Below are positions 31,198 to 39,619 of a DNA stretch of 53,726 bases, piece by piece (within the stretch, counting starts at the first letter, position 1; the number at the start of each line of letters is the position of its first letter). Origin of the DNA: a virus. The DNA lies in the IMG/VR virus record IMGVR_UViG_3300025645_000097, positions 1-53,726 of that record; one strand, 5' to 3'. The translations under genes and the position numbers were made by a program. Below the pieces are notes generated by a model, which made no database searches, had not been told where the DNA came from, and saw only the letters and a list, made by a program, of their open reading frames with translations.

Positions 31198-31214
31198 TTC
31201 ACCCAGAAGGTGAA
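31198..31214. promoter_or_regulatory. Perfect 17-bp palindrome upstream of capsid gene
   Basis: TTCACCCAGAAGGTGAA is a full match to the consensus. A further GGTGAA follows at 31219-31224 in the same direction, making overlapping sites. On the minus strand a weak TAGCCA could be a -10. Confidence 0.75.
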
Positions 31215-31230
31215 ATTTGGGTGAAGCAGC

Positions 31231-31653
31231 TTAGACCGGAGTGAAGGTCTGAATCTTGCGGATGATGATCTGCGTGGGCGAAGGTGCGCCCTCGAAGGCT
31301 TTGGCTTTCAGCGCGTCCGTGCTGTAGGCCGCGTCCCAGACCAGGAGGTCGGGGTTGAAGCAGCCGCCGCGATAGATCGACGCGACAGCATCGCCGCCGG
31401 TCGTATCGGTCGCGTAGACCAGGATGCCGACCGCTGCGACAGTCGTGTTGTTCGCCGGTACGACTTTGCCGCTACCGTCGAAACCAACCACGGTCAGGGC
31501 CGCGAGGTCCTGGGTGGTCAGCACGGTTTCATCCGTGGAGAAAACCTGCGGGTAGTCGCCGGTCAGCAGTGCATCCACTGCGGGGTTGATGGTCTCTGAA
31601 TACTTGCCCGCAAGGCCCGCAGTCAGATCACCGTTCTGAGGTGTAATAGGCAT
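31231..31653 (-). CDS. Head decoration protein (lambda gpD-like)
   Basis: A 140-residue protein in lambda gpD position; the sequence (LLTGDYPQVFSTDETVLT, VVPANNTTVAAVGILVYATD, NPDLLVWDA) fits the decoration family that binds threefold sites on the expanded capsid and stabilises it. SD AGGAGA. Confidence 0.85.
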   Translation of the reverse strand: MPITPQNGDLTAGLAGKYSETINPAVDALLTGDYPQVFSTDETVLTTQDLAALTVVGFDGSGKVVPANNTTVAAVGILVYATDTTGGDAVASIYRGGCFNPDLLVWDAAYSTDALKAKAFEGAPSPTQIIIRKIQTFTPV

Positions 31654-31677
31654 GTTGGAGTCTCCTGTGCCCTGGGG

Positions 31678-32112
31678 TTACGCTTTGGCGGCTTTGAAGC
31701 CAGCCGAAGCAAAGATGCCCTCGACGACGTTGGTTTCGTCATCGTTGGCGTCATCGGTGGGTGCTGCGCCGAGTTCCGGGTTTCCGGTGGACATCATCGC
31801 AGCAGCAAAGGCGGTCGCGTCGGCGGGCGCTGCGGCAGCAGGCTTACCGGCGGGAGCGGCGGCTTTCGTCGGGGCAGGCATGGCGGCCAGAAGCGCCTTA
31901 GCGGCCTCTGCGGTCATGTCCGTATTCAGGGCAACGTGGCGTGCGGCCTCGGGGTGAACCTTGGCTTCCTCGCTGTCCAGGATCGCGGAAACGCGGGCGC
32001 GTTCTGCGTTGGCTCCCTCGGCTTTACCAGCCTCGGTTGCCTCTGCTGCGGCAGCAGCCACGGCAGTATCGAGAGCGGCCTGATCGACCGCCGAATTGTC
32101 GTTTGTAGACAT
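31678..32112 (-). CDS. Nested scaffold protein (Nu3-like) from an internal start
   Basis: An in-frame ATG at 32112 within the protease gene has its own SD (GAGG, 8 bases upstream). The resulting 144-residue protein (MSTNDNSAVDQAALDTAVAA...) is Ala/Glu-rich and helical, ending in FASAGFKAAKA. This matches the lambda C/Nu3 arrangement, where the scaffold is translated separately from the same frame. Confidence 0.7.
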   Translation of the reverse strand: MSTNDNSAVDQAALDTAVAAAAAEATEAGKAEGANAERARVSAILDSEEAKVHPEAARHVALNTDMTAEAAKALLAAMPAPTKAAAPAGKPAAAAPADATAFAAAMMSTGNPELGAAPTDDANDDETNVVEGIFASAGFKAAKA

Positions 32113-32970
32113 TTCATCGTCCTCATCTTGTTGGGAGGGATCGGCGTAGGCCGACAGGGTGCCGAGAGACCCGACCGTATCGGCCAGACCACCATCGACG
32201 GCTTGCTGGGCCATGAATGTCGCAGCCTCGGTGTCACGCACCGCCTGCTCGTCCATGCCCCGATTCCGTGCCACGGTGGCAACGAAAATGTCGTGGATCG
32301 CGTCCACACGTTCTTGCATCCGCGCTTTCGCGGCGTCGGTCAGAGGGACATAGGGCTGTCCGTCCACCTTGTTCTTACCGGCGAATACCGGCGTGACCTT
32401 GACCCCTTGGGCCGCAAGCCGCCCGGTCATGTCCATGTGCGCTGTCATCACGCCGATCGAGCCAACGCCGCCCGTGCGCGCCACGGCGATCGTGTCCGCG
32501 CTGGAGGCGATGGCGTAGGCCGCCGAGTATGCGAACTCGTTTGCAACGGCCCGGATCGGCTTCACGCCGCGCGCTGCGTAAATGGCGTCCGCGCAGTCGA
32601 AGCAGCCCGGGACCGTGCCTCCGGGTGAGTTGATGTCCATGACGATCTCGTTCACGTCAGGGTCCGCCACGCCGCGCATAACAGTCTGGGTGATGTAGTC
32701 GTATCCGGTTGCCATCGAACCAAGCTGGAACGGCAGGTTCGCCATGAGCATCCCTTTGACCGCGATGGTCAGGACGCCCTCTTTGACCCGGTAGGGCCGC
32801 AGGCTGGAGTCGAGCAGGAAAAAGTCGTCATCTTCGTCGGTGTCGTCGAGCGCGCTGGAGATTTTCGCCCGGGCCTCGGGGGAAAGCATCTCTGCAAAAA
32901 TGTCCTCGACCCAGGCATGGCTTTCCGCCGCCACCAAGAGGTCAGTCTTGGGGATTACAAAATCAGTCAT
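31678..32970 (-). CDS. Head maturation protease (S49/ClpP-like, lambda gpC)
   Basis: A 430-residue protein. Residues about 70-300 are an S49 peptidase: VNEIVMDINSPGGTVPGC, a candidate nucleophile Ser in NEFAYSAAYAIAS, then VARTGGVGSIGVMTAH. A low-complexity Ala-rich C-terminal half serves as scaffold. It processes the portal/scaffold during capsid assembly. ATG 32970 (SD GGAG) overlaps the portal end by 8 bases; the longer open frame upstream lies over the portal gene. As in lambda the scaffold is also made from an internal start. Confidence 0.88.
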   Translation of the reverse strand: MTDFVIPKTDLLVAAESHAWVEDIFAEMLSPEARAKISSALDDTDEDDDFFLLDSSLRPYRVKEGVLTIAVKGMLMANLPFQLGSMATGYDYITQTVMRGVADPDVNEIVMDINSPGGTVPGCFDCADAIYAARGVKPIRAVANEFAYSAAYAIASSADTIAVARTGGVGSIGVMTAHMDMTGRLAAQGVKVTPVFAGKNKVDGQPYVPLTDAAKARMQERVDAIHDIFVATVARNRGMDEQAVRDTEAATFMAQQAVDGGLADTVGSLGTLSAYADPSQQDEDDEMSTNDNSAVDQAALDTAVAAAAAEATEAGKAEGANAERARVSAILDSEEAKVHPEAARHVALNTDMTAEAAKALLAAMPAPTKAAAPAGKPAAAAPADATAFAAAMMSTGNPELGAAPTDDANDDETNVVEGIFASAGFKAAKA

Positions 32971-34627
32971 CGGATTCTCCGCTCTCAACTTGGGCTGCGC
33001 CTTCAACGGAGCCGGGTGCATCGGCCTCGCCGTCGTCCCCTGGTGTGAGGTTCAACTCCTCGTCCATCGCCATCTCGCGGGCACGCTGCCGCTTGACGGT
33101 GCGCCAGTCCTGGCCGAGACGCCCGATCTCGTACTCCTCGGTGGTGAGGTTGTACTTGAGACGCAGCACGGCGGCCTGGGTCTCTTTCAGTTCGTCGATC
33201 TGGCCTTTCGCGGCACCGAGCCACTCACAATGGGAGAGCGCGTCGAAACGCTGCGCGTCATAGAGCCAATTCGGGTCGCGGGCCTGCCGGGGCAGAGACG
33301 AGATCATGCCCTTGTTGACCGCTTCCTCCAGCCAGAGCCGGTAGATCGAGGAGGCAAAGCGGTCCGCGACGGTACGCTTGAGCGCGTTCATCCGCTTCCA
33401 GGTCTCGCTCATCGCGGCCCGGGCGCTGGAGTAGTTGGTTTTGCTGTAGTCGTGCGATAGCTGCTCGTAAGAGACGCCGAGGGACGCCGCGATGTAGCGC
33501 AGAAGCGATTGCTCGAACTCCTGGCCCAGCGGGCCGCCCTTCCCGGCGGGCATCATGTTCAACTTGGTGCCCGGGAACAGGTGCGGAATCTTCACGCCGT
33601 CAAGCTGGAGGTTCTTCGCGCCGCCGGAGTAGTCCGCGATCTGGCCGAGGTACTGTTCGACGTACTCACCGAGGGCCTGGCCGGGGGAGTCCGTGCCGCC
33701 CAGGGTGGCGAAAGCCTCAACCGATGGCAGATCGGATTCGATCGCCGCCGCGTATGTCGCGTTGACCACCGCGTTCTGGAGCGTCACGTCCCGGAACTGC
33801 TTGGTGATCCGCATTTCCTTGAGCGCCGAGACCATCGCCGCGATACCGCGCGTCTGGTCGGGTCGGAACTGCTCGAAGATGTGGATGATCTGGAGGCGGC
33901 CCCACGGCTTGCGTGCGTTGACCGCGCGCCAGCGGTGGTTGTTCATGTTCCGCCAGTCGCTCGGGTGCGCCACGCGGATGTGATACCGCTTGGCCGCGCC
34001 GTAGCGGTCCTTTTCGATCCCGGCCACGAGGTTCGGGTCGTTGAGGTACTGCGGAGGCGAGGAGAGCCTGTCCGTGTCGATCATCTGGATCGCCGTCTGG
34101 AACGAGCGGCCAAGGCCGCCGCGCATCCACTCGACCGAGGCCAGGACCTCGCCGCAAGCGACATGCGTGCCGACTGCCAGGCGAACCAGTTCCGTGAATG
34201 TGTTATTGCGGGAGGAGTCCACCCAATTGTCGGGGCTTTCCGCCCAGAGCGTGAACCGCTGCTCGACCTCCTCCTGGAACTCGTCGGCCCAGGTCTCGTC
34301 GAACTCGCCACCCAGGATGCGTGTCATGGGCTTCGCGTTGAGCGCGTACAGGCCGCCGACGATGTTGTCTTGGTGGATGACCTGGCCGCCGCGCACATAG
34401 CTATCGTTCCGCAGAACGTCTCGGGCGCGTGCGTCAAGCTGGCCCTTCGCGGGCACGATGTCGAGGTCCGCCGAGCGGAGCGTCGGGTGCCAGAGGGCCA
34501 GGGTCCGCTCGTTGCGGCTGGCCGCGTCGAAAGCGCCGCCGACTAGGGCAGACTCAGCGGGTGCGGCGGAAGGGAGATTTGCATCATCCAGATCGCCCAG
34601 GAGATAGTGGGATTCGCGATCCAGCAT
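32963..34627 (-). CDS. Portal protein (lambda gpB family)
   Basis: A 554-residue portal of the lambda type. Characteristic pieces are LRNDSYVRGGQVIHQDNIVG, LPSVEAFATL, SLGVSYEQLSHDYSKTNYSS and ARAAMSETWKRMNALKRTVA. Twelve copies form the ring through which DNA passes. The acidic C-terminus (GESDD) overlaps the protease start. It starts by TAATG overlap with the gpW-like gene. Confidence 0.9.
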   Translation of the reverse strand: MLDRESHYLLGDLDDANLPSAAPAESALVGGAFDAASRNERTLALWHPTLRSADLDIVPAKGQLDARARDVLRNDSYVRGGQVIHQDNIVGGLYALNAKPMTRILGGEFDETWADEFQEEVEQRFTLWAESPDNWVDSSRNNTFTELVRLAVGTHVACGEVLASVEWMRGGLGRSFQTAIQMIDTDRLSSPPQYLNDPNLVAGIEKDRYGAAKRYHIRVAHPSDWRNMNNHRWRAVNARKPWGRLQIIHIFEQFRPDQTRGIAAMVSALKEMRITKQFRDVTLQNAVVNATYAAAIESDLPSVEAFATLGGTDSPGQALGEYVEQYLGQIADYSGGAKNLQLDGVKIPHLFPGTKLNMMPAGKGGPLGQEFEQSLLRYIAASLGVSYEQLSHDYSKTNYSSARAAMSETWKRMNALKRTVADRFASSIYRLWLEEAVNKGMISSLPRQARDPNWLYDAQRFDALSHCEWLGAAKGQIDELKETQAAVLRLKYNLTTEEYEIGRLGQDWRTVKRQRAREMAMDEELNLTPGDDGEADAPGSVEGAAQVESGESDD

Positions 34628-34830
34628 TACATAAGAACCCGCATTGGGCCGGGATTGACGCTCCCGACCTGGTTTTCGAGGCGCTGAATGTAGGCGAGCA
34701 ATGCTTGCCGATTCGCGGCGGTGTACTCGACACGCTCGCCGTTCTGATCGACGTAGACGCGCGCCTGTTGGCCCGTTACCAGCAAGTGATATTGGGCTTT
34801 CGCGTCCGCAAGTTGTTCTGCAAGAGTCAA
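34627..34830 (-). CDS. Head-tail joining protein (gpW-like)
   Basis: A 67-residue helical protein (TLAEQLADAKAQYHLLVTGQ, EYTAANRQALLAYIQRLE), the size and pattern of lambda gpW, which binds the portal and completes the head. The position between terminase and portal is conserved. It lies 40 bases downstream of a promoter inside the terminase 3' end. Confidence 0.78.
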   Translation of the reverse strand: MTLAEQLADAKAQYHLLVTGQQARVYVDQNGERVEYTAANRQALLAYIQRLENQVGSVNPGPMRVLM

Positions 34831-34839
34831 GTCGGTCTC

Positions 34840-36933
34840 CTAGCCTAGCTTCTCAGCGAGCGTGCGTAGACTATATTCACCTTTCGGGTGAATTTCAAAC
34901 CGTTTGTTGGTATCTCCATACACCATGTCGTTGTCGTCCCATTCCTCGGCCCAAGATGGAGGGGCTGACCAGTCGATATGCTGCATCCTGATCCGGCTGG
35001 AGTGGCAGAGCGCCAAGGCGTAGACGAGGAGGTCCCAGCTTTCGTTGCGGCTCTTGGCCGGGTTGACCCAGCCCTTGCCGGTCTTGGTCTCTGCGCAGAG
35101 TTCGACGTACCACCAGTCCGGTAGCCACTCGGGGAAAAACACCATCCCGCCGCCCGGCTCCTCCCGGGCGAGCATGTTGTTCACCATGTCCTTCGCCTGG
35201 TTGGTGTTAATCATAAGCACCGGGACCTCGCCGCGTGCCGAGGCGCGCCGGTCTTTCCGCTCCGCGTTGGGGTAGTCGATCCGCACCAGGGGCGCGGAGG
35301 CGGTCGTGCCGCCCTTGAGAAGCTGCACCCGGCGGTGATAGTTCTTTCCGTCCGCGCGAAGCTGCCGCCAGAACTCGTAAGCGTTCGCGGTCACACCTGC
35401 CGAGCCGCCGGAGTCACAGCAGAGCATCCGTATCTGCATACGCCGCCCGCTCTCATCGCCAAGTTCGTACTCGGCCTTTAGGACCAGATCGACAAGCTGA
35501 TACCAGTCCTCGACGTAGGCCGCCGGATTCAGGGGATACGGGTCTCCGTCCTCATCGACCCGCTTGGACTTTCTGATCTTGAAGCGGTCGATCACCACGA
35601 CATCGCCGTGGGGCCGGATACCGTGGACCTGGACCTCGAACCGGCTTTTCTGCACGTCCACCGACGCCACCAGGAAACGGACATCCTCGGGCACCACTCG
35701 CTCACCGAGGCGGGCCTGGGCGCGGGCTTTCAGTTCCTCCGGCAACCGCTCGGACTCGATCCCGGCGGGGAGGTAGGGCAAGCCCTGGTCGGTGTTGACC
35801 GTGGTTTTCAGGGCCTCCTCGGAGCCGGTGTTCTCGAACTCCTGGATGGCCTTGAGGTACTTGTGCGTCATGTCGGTCCAGTCAGCGAACGCCGCCGCCG
35901 GACCTTTGAGCCAGAAGGACGCCATCCGGGATCGCATGGGCGTCCCGACGATCTCGCCGGTTTCCATGTCCATCTTCTCGCCGTCCCGGAGCCAGAAGCC
36001 GCGCTGGTTCATCCCGCGCTTGCCGGGGGTGTCGGACTCGTCGTGGTTGCTGTCACGGTAGGCGTGATTGCAGTGTGGGCACCGCATGACCACCTCCTCG
36101 GCGGCTGCCAGGAGATCGTCGGTGTCGGTGTTCCACTCGAACAGGCTGAAATCCGGCTCGAAGGGCTGCCCGCAGGAAAGGCAGGGCCAGTACCAGCGCC
36201 GCCGGTCTCCCCGGTTATAGAGAGCCAGGATGCCGGTCGTCGGCGGAGCCTGGTGCGGAGAGGACGGCATCCACCGGCTGTTCTCGGTGATCCGAGAGGG
36301 CGAGGACTCGGCGGCGCACATGCCGAACCGCCCGAATGTTTTCATACGCTGGACAGCCAGGTCGAAGGCGGAACCCTCGCCGCCGATGTCCTCGGGCATC
36401 CGGTCGTAGTCCGCCAGCCAGAGCCGTCCGATCGGCTTGCCCGACAGTTCGTTCACCGTGGGCCAGGAAAGCGTGTAGAGCATCCCGGACGTGAACCGGC
36501 TGGAGTACGTTGACTGGTTGTGCTTGCCGGGCAGGAGCCGGTCGCGAATTTCGGGGTTGTCCCGGTACAGTTTCTCGACCCGGCGCTGATACCAGTCGCG
36601 GGCGGAGGACTGCGATTTGTCGATGTGCATGAAATCTGCCGGATCACAGATCGCGGAGTAGGACGACCAGTTGAGGCTCATGTCAGATTTGCCGCACTGC
36701 GCCGGACCGACGAACACCATTTGCGTAAAGTCGAGGGAGGTCAGCATCTCCATTGGCTCGACAAGGTAGGGCGTGGCGCTGTTCTTGTACTTGCCGACGT
36801 AGCTGCCGGGGTTGTTGATGTATCTGTACTTCTCGGCGGCCTCGGCCACGCTCAGACGCTCGGGTGGGCGTACCGCCTCCGCAGTCGCCAGCACCATGTC
36901 CTCTAGTGTCTGGAATCTAGTCATCCTGGGCAT
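34840..36933 (-). CDS. terL: Large terminase subunit (lambda gpA-like)
   Basis: A 697-residue packaging ATPase/nuclease. Walker A is VFVGPAQCGKSD near residues 73-84; Walker B-like WLADYDRMPEDI; then a zinc-ribbon (CLSCGQPF ... CPHCNHAY) found in GpA-type terminases; the nuclease half follows. It cuts concatemers at cos and drives DNA into proheads. The start at 36933 overlaps the upstream gene by 17 bases; an in-frame ATG three codons later is possible. Its last 20 codons contain a complete promoter with operator. Confidence 0.92.
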   Translation of the reverse strand: MPRMTRFQTLEDMVLATAEAVRPPERLSVAEAAEKYRYINNPGSYVGKYKNSATPYLVEPMEMLTSLDFTQMVFVGPAQCGKSDMSLNWSSYSAICDPADFMHIDKSQSSARDWYQRRVEKLYRDNPEIRDRLLPGKHNQSTYSSRFTSGMLYTLSWPTVNELSGKPIGRLWLADYDRMPEDIGGEGSAFDLAVQRMKTFGRFGMCAAESSPSRITENSRWMPSSPHQAPPTTGILALYNRGDRRRWYWPCLSCGQPFEPDFSLFEWNTDTDDLLAAAEEVVMRCPHCNHAYRDSNHDESDTPGKRGMNQRGFWLRDGEKMDMETGEIVGTPMRSRMASFWLKGPAAAFADWTDMTHKYLKAIQEFENTGSEEALKTTVNTDQGLPYLPAGIESERLPEELKARAQARLGERVVPEDVRFLVASVDVQKSRFEVQVHGIRPHGDVVVIDRFKIRKSKRVDEDGDPYPLNPAAYVEDWYQLVDLVLKAEYELGDESGRRMQIRMLCCDSGGSAGVTANAYEFWRQLRADGKNYHRRVQLLKGGTTASAPLVRIDYPNAERKDRRASARGEVPVLMINTNQAKDMVNNMLAREEPGGGMVFFPEWLPDWWYVELCAETKTGKGWVNPAKSRNESWDLLVYALALCHSSRIRMQHIDWSAPPSWAEEWDDNDMVYGDTNKRFEIHPKGEYSLRTLAEKLG
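34870..34898 (-). promoter_or_regulatory. Promoter with 17-bp palindrome as spacer, inside terminase 3' end
   Basis: On the minus strand -35 TTGAAA (34893-34898) and -10 TATAGT (34870-34875) are separated by exactly 17 bases, which are the perfect palindrome TTCACCCGAAAGGTGAA. It reads toward gpW, portal and head genes. It lies wholly inside the terminase coding region (FEIHPKGEYSL). A protein bound to the palindrome would occlude RNA polymerase. Confidence 0.8.
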
Positions 36934-37213
36934 CCATCCGGCACTGGACCGCGTAGTCCCACATCGAGACGGGGCCGTGGCCCAGGTCGTAGCCGTGGCC
37001 CTCGACCGGGTTCCCGCAGCAGCAAGTCTCGCGTTGCAACTTGATCTCCTCTGCCGTCACCCCCGATTCCGCGATCAACGCGACCTCGATGCGGTCCCGC
37101 TCGGAGCGCGGGTCGTGGTACGGGGACATCGGCATCGGGCAGTGGCCGATGCAGTGTGACCAGTCGTCCCCGCTGATCGCGCCGCACTTGGGGCATTTGA
37201 ACTTAGAAGTCAT
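36917..37213 (-). CDS. Small zinc-binding protein between terminase genes
   Basis: A 98-residue Cys-rich protein: CPKCGAISGDDWSHCIGHC and RETCCCGNPVEGHG. Two CxxC-type knuckles suggest zinc binding. Start ATG 37213 with SD AGGA; it overlaps the end of the small terminase gene. It may belong to packaging, or be an HNH-like remnant without the catalytic residues. Confidence 0.65.
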   Translation of the reverse strand: MTSKFKCPKCGAISGDDWSHCIGHCPMPMSPYHDPRSERDRIEVALIAESGVTAEEIKLQRETCCCGNPVEGHGYDLGHGPVSMWDYAVQCRMDAQDD

Positions 37214-37868
37214 CGAGGTCGGTTCCTTCAATCTCGCCAAGCTGCGATAGTGTGGCACGTTTCTCGGGCATCTCGACGAGCGAGCGGTGCAGATCGTGCT
37301 GGAGCGCGTCCACCATCGTCGTCAACTCTGCCCGGACCTCGGTTGAGAGGGAGTGCGCCTCCGACACCTGGTCGATCCAAAGCTGGGTCGTGGTCTTGAG
37401 GCGCTGGAACGTCTCGCCCAGGACCTCCAGCACGTCCTCCGTTTTCCAGAGATCGCCAGCCTGCGCGGCCCACTTTTGGGCTTTCAGCTTTGCGTCCCAG
37501 ACATCCTTCTGGAGTGCGGTGGGCAGATCATCGGTGCCCATCTTCTTGATGGCCTCGGCAGCGTTCATCTTGGGCGTGACGAGGTATTCGAGAGCCTGCC
37601 GGAAATCGTAGAGCGGAGTGTTGCCCCGGTGCCGGGCGATCGGCGCAAGGTTGGCGAGTCGCTTGGTGACGAGTTTTCGATCTCGTTGCAGCACCTCCGC
37701 AAGGAACGTGATGCTCACCGGCTGGTATAGCGCCTGGACTACCGCCGCGTCGGCTCGACCGACGACGCCCACAGAAGGTTTACCCGACGCCGGTTTCGCG
37801 GCGCGGGGCTTTCGCTTTTTCGGTTGTTTTGGGGCCGGACCAAGCAGGTCCTCAAAGTCGTCGTTCAT
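37203..37868 (-). CDS. terS: Small terminase subunit (gpNu1/DUF1441-like)
   Basis: A 221-residue protein. Residues 50-95 are a winged helix (VSITFLAEVLQRDRKLVTKR, LYDFRQALEYLV), followed by a helical segment like DUF1441/gpNu1 proteins that bind cos and recruit the large subunit. The N-terminus, DDFEDLLGPAP, is the LLG-AP peptide shared with GapR and the primase, followed by a Lys/Pro-rich tail. The C-terminus is acidic (TDLDDF). SD GGAGGAG. The promoter/operator pair lies just upstream. Confidence 0.8.
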   Translation of the reverse strand: MNDDFEDLLGPAPKQPKKRKPRAAKPASGKPSVGVVGRADAAVVQALYQPVSITFLAEVLQRDRKLVTKRLANLAPIARHRGNTPLYDFRQALEYLVTPKMNAAEAIKKMGTDDLPTALQKDVWDAKLKAQKWAAQAGDLWKTEDVLEVLGETFQRLKTTTQLWIDQVSEAHSLSTEVRAELTTMVDALQHDLHRSLVEMPEKRATLSQLGEIEGTDLDDF

Positions 37869-37891
37869 TTGCAGTCGTCTCCTCCTGGCAA

Positions 37892-37920
37892 GTGTAATTC
37901 ACCCAAAAGGTGATTGGCAA
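37892..37920 (-). promoter_or_regulatory. Late promoter with palindrome as spacer
   Basis: On the minus strand -35 TTGCCA (37915-37920), a 17-base spacer ATCACCTTTTGGGTGAA (37898-37914) and -10 TTACAC (37892-37897) precede the small terminase gene. The layout is the same as at 34870: the operator fills the spacer. It is the natural start of the late operon. Confidence 0.72.
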
Positions 37921-37981
37921 ACTAAAAGTTGAATATGCAGTCGATATAGGCGAGAATGGTCATGTCGCTTGTGTGGCACCT

Positions 37982-38020
37982 GGGGACCGGGTGTCGTCGC
38001 TCCTCCCAAGCCCGGTCCCC
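37982..38020. terminator. Strong hairpin between integrase and late promoter
   Basis: GGGGACCGGG (37982-37991) and CCCGGTCCCC (38011-38020) form a perfect 10-bp GC stem with a 19-base loop, 15 bases after the integrase stop. It lacks a U-run. It may be a transcription stop insulating the late promoter, or part of a packaging (cos) site since it sits beside the terminase genes. Confidence 0.6.
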
Positions 38021-38035
38021 AATCTCCCCCTCAGA

Positions 38036-39274
38036 TCATTTCGCGTTCTCGGCCACGTCGTCGAGCCAGTCCGCGTATGCTTGCATCATCTCTTTCCGGC
38101 CATCGAGATAGAGGGCCTTGTTGTAGGCCGCCCGCACCTCGTCCTTGCTCGTGTGCGCAAGCTGCCGCTCGATCCAGTCCCGGTTCCAGCCCTGCTCGTT
38201 CATGGTGGTAGAGAAGGTCGTGCGGAACCCGTGGTGGCAGTGTTCCTTGCGGGTGTCGTAGCCGAGCCGCCGGAGCGCGGAGTTCAAGGTGTTCTCGGAC
38301 ATGTAGCGATCCGGGTATCGGGGCATCGGGAACACCAGGTCGTTGTCTCCCCGGCAGAGCGCCATCGCCTCCAGGATTCCCTTCGCCTGCCGGGACAGCG
38401 GAACCAGGTGGTCCCCCACCTGGCCCTTCATCCGATCTTTGGGCACCGTCCAGAGTTCGAGGTCCAGGTCGATCTCGCTCCAGCGCGCGCCGCGCAACTC
38501 CCGCGACCGCAGGAACGTGTAGGCCGAGAGCAGCAGCGCCGCGCGGGTCTGTTGGCCTGCCGTGTCGGGGTAGAGCCGGATCGACCGCATGAGGCCGCCC
38601 ACGTCCCGGGCGCTCGTCAGGCCGGGATGCTCGCCGCCCTTCTTCTTGACGACCGCCCGCGTGACCATCCGCGCAGGGTTCCACTCGACCAGGCCCAGGG
38701 CGATCGAGTAGTCGAACATCTGGCCCAGCTTGCGGTGGATGTCCTTGGCCTTCTCGATCTTGCCCTCCTCCTGGACGCCCTCAACCAGGGCCAGGATTTC
38801 GGGCGGCTTGATCGAGCCGATGTCCCGACCGTGCAGCACGCCGTTCGCCAAGCTGCCGAGGTTCCAGTTCAACTTGTTCAAGGTGGCCTCTGCGATCCCC
38901 TCCTGCATCCGCTTGCGGATGAACTTGGCCGCGATCACCTCGACCCGGCGCTCCTCGGGGACCTCCTCGTCCTCGCCCGCTCTCCGGGGGCCTGTCCTCC
39001 GGTCCGTGCGGATCGCCGTGGTGTCCCGGGGGTCGATGCCGCGCTTGACCCTGGTGTTGATCTCTGCCGCTCCGAGGCGCGCGTCTGCCAGCTTCACCTC
39101 CGGGAACTCCCCGAGGGTAGCCATGCGCTGCTGGCCCCGGAACCTGTAGGCTTTCACAAAAACCTTCGCCCCGGTCGGTCGAACCTCCAGGAACAGACCA
39201 GCGCCGTCTGGCATCCGGTACTTTTTCGGTTCGGGCGCGGCTTTCTTGATCTTCTGTTCGGTCAGTGCGGTCAT
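38036..39274 (-). CDS. int: Tyrosine recombinase integrase
   Basis: A 412-residue phage integrase. The N-terminal 90 residues (KKYRMPDGAGLFLEVRPTGA, KVFVKAYRFRG) are the DUF4102-type arm-binding domain. The catalytic domain has Arg in TFLRSRELRGARWSEID (about residue 256), HHGFRTTFSTTM (HxxR, about 348), LAHTSKDEVRAAY with the nucleophile Tyr near 383. It recombines attP with a host tRNA gene. ATG 39274 has an AGGAG SD; the upstream in-frame start was rejected. attP lies right behind its start. Confidence 0.92.
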   Translation of the reverse strand: MTALTEQKIKKAAPEPKKYRMPDGAGLFLEVRPTGAKVFVKAYRFRGQQRMATLGEFPEVKLADARLGAAEINTRVKRGIDPRDTTAIRTDRRTGPRRAGEDEEVPEERRVEVIAAKFIRKRMQEGIAEATLNKLNWNLGSLANGVLHGRDIGSIKPPEILALVEGVQEEGKIEKAKDIHRKLGQMFDYSIALGLVEWNPARMVTRAVVKKKGGEHPGLTSARDVGGLMRSIRLYPDTAGQQTRAALLLSAYTFLRSRELRGARWSEIDLDLELWTVPKDRMKGQVGDHLVPLSRQAKGILEAMALCRGDNDLVFPMPRYPDRYMSENTLNSALRRLGYDTRKEHCHHGFRTTFSTTMNEQGWNRDWIERQLAHTSKDEVRAAYNKALYLDGRKEMMQAYADWLDDVAENAK

Positions 39275-39314
39275 CCTGTTGCTCCTGAGTGTTGGATTCA
39301 CCTTTCAGCGTTGG

Positions 39315-39343
39315 ATAGTTGGATATTTCACCCGAAAGTACAA
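39315..39343 (-). promoter_or_regulatory. Possible integrase promoter with operator
   Basis: On the minus strand -35 TTGTAC (39338-39343), 17 bases, -10 AACTAT (39315-39320). TTCACCCGAAAGTACAA (39327-39343), with one intact half-site, covers the -35 and most of the spacer. TTCACCTTTCAGCGTTG (39297-39313) is another half-site. Both overlap integrase arm sites. Confidence 0.5.
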
Positions 39344-39569
39344 GGATCATCCAACGGTTATCCAACATTTTTGTTGCTCAGAACGACGATTTTAGGGAAG
39401 ATTTAGACCCGCAGATCAGCTAACTCGCTGAATTTACACCATTTTATATGTAGCCGATAGGTGATTATTCAACTGAAACTTGGAAAATGGTGCCCGGGGG
39501 CGGAATCGAACTGCCTAAAATCAGTTATTTTGAGCGTTTTTCAGGGCTATCCAACAGTTATCCAACATA

Positions 39570-39586
39570 TTCACCTATTGGATGAA
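39570..39586. promoter_or_regulatory. 17-bp palindrome next to attP
   Basis: TTCACCTATTGGATGAA matches the consensus at all but one base of the half-sites. It lies between attP arm sites and the end of the repressor gene. Confidence 0.6.
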
Positions 39587-39619
39587 TATTCCTCTTTTGG
39601 TGTTGGATAGCCTTCAATC

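Larger units (their letters stand above)
39291..39610. other. attP region: tRNA 3'-end core with arm-type repeats
   Basis: The core at about 39488-39512, read on the minus strand, is the 3' end of a tRNA: T loop TTCGATT, stem, acceptor strand CCCGGGC, A and CCA. Upstream T-stem pairing is broken (A-C mismatch), as expected when homology ends there. TTATCCAAC-type repeats flank it: 39291, 39311, 39318, 39349 and 39358 on one side; 39548, 39558 and 39602 on the other. These are the expected integrase arm sites. The acceptor sequence implies a tRNA beginning GCCCGGG, possibly tRNA-Leu. The whole gap of about 345 bases codes for nothing. Confidence 0.85.

Noticed and set aside
39488-39512. A tRNA gene
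   Set aside because: Only the 3' part exists, the T stem has a mismatch and no anticodon or D arm lies upstream on the minus strand. It fits an attP core.
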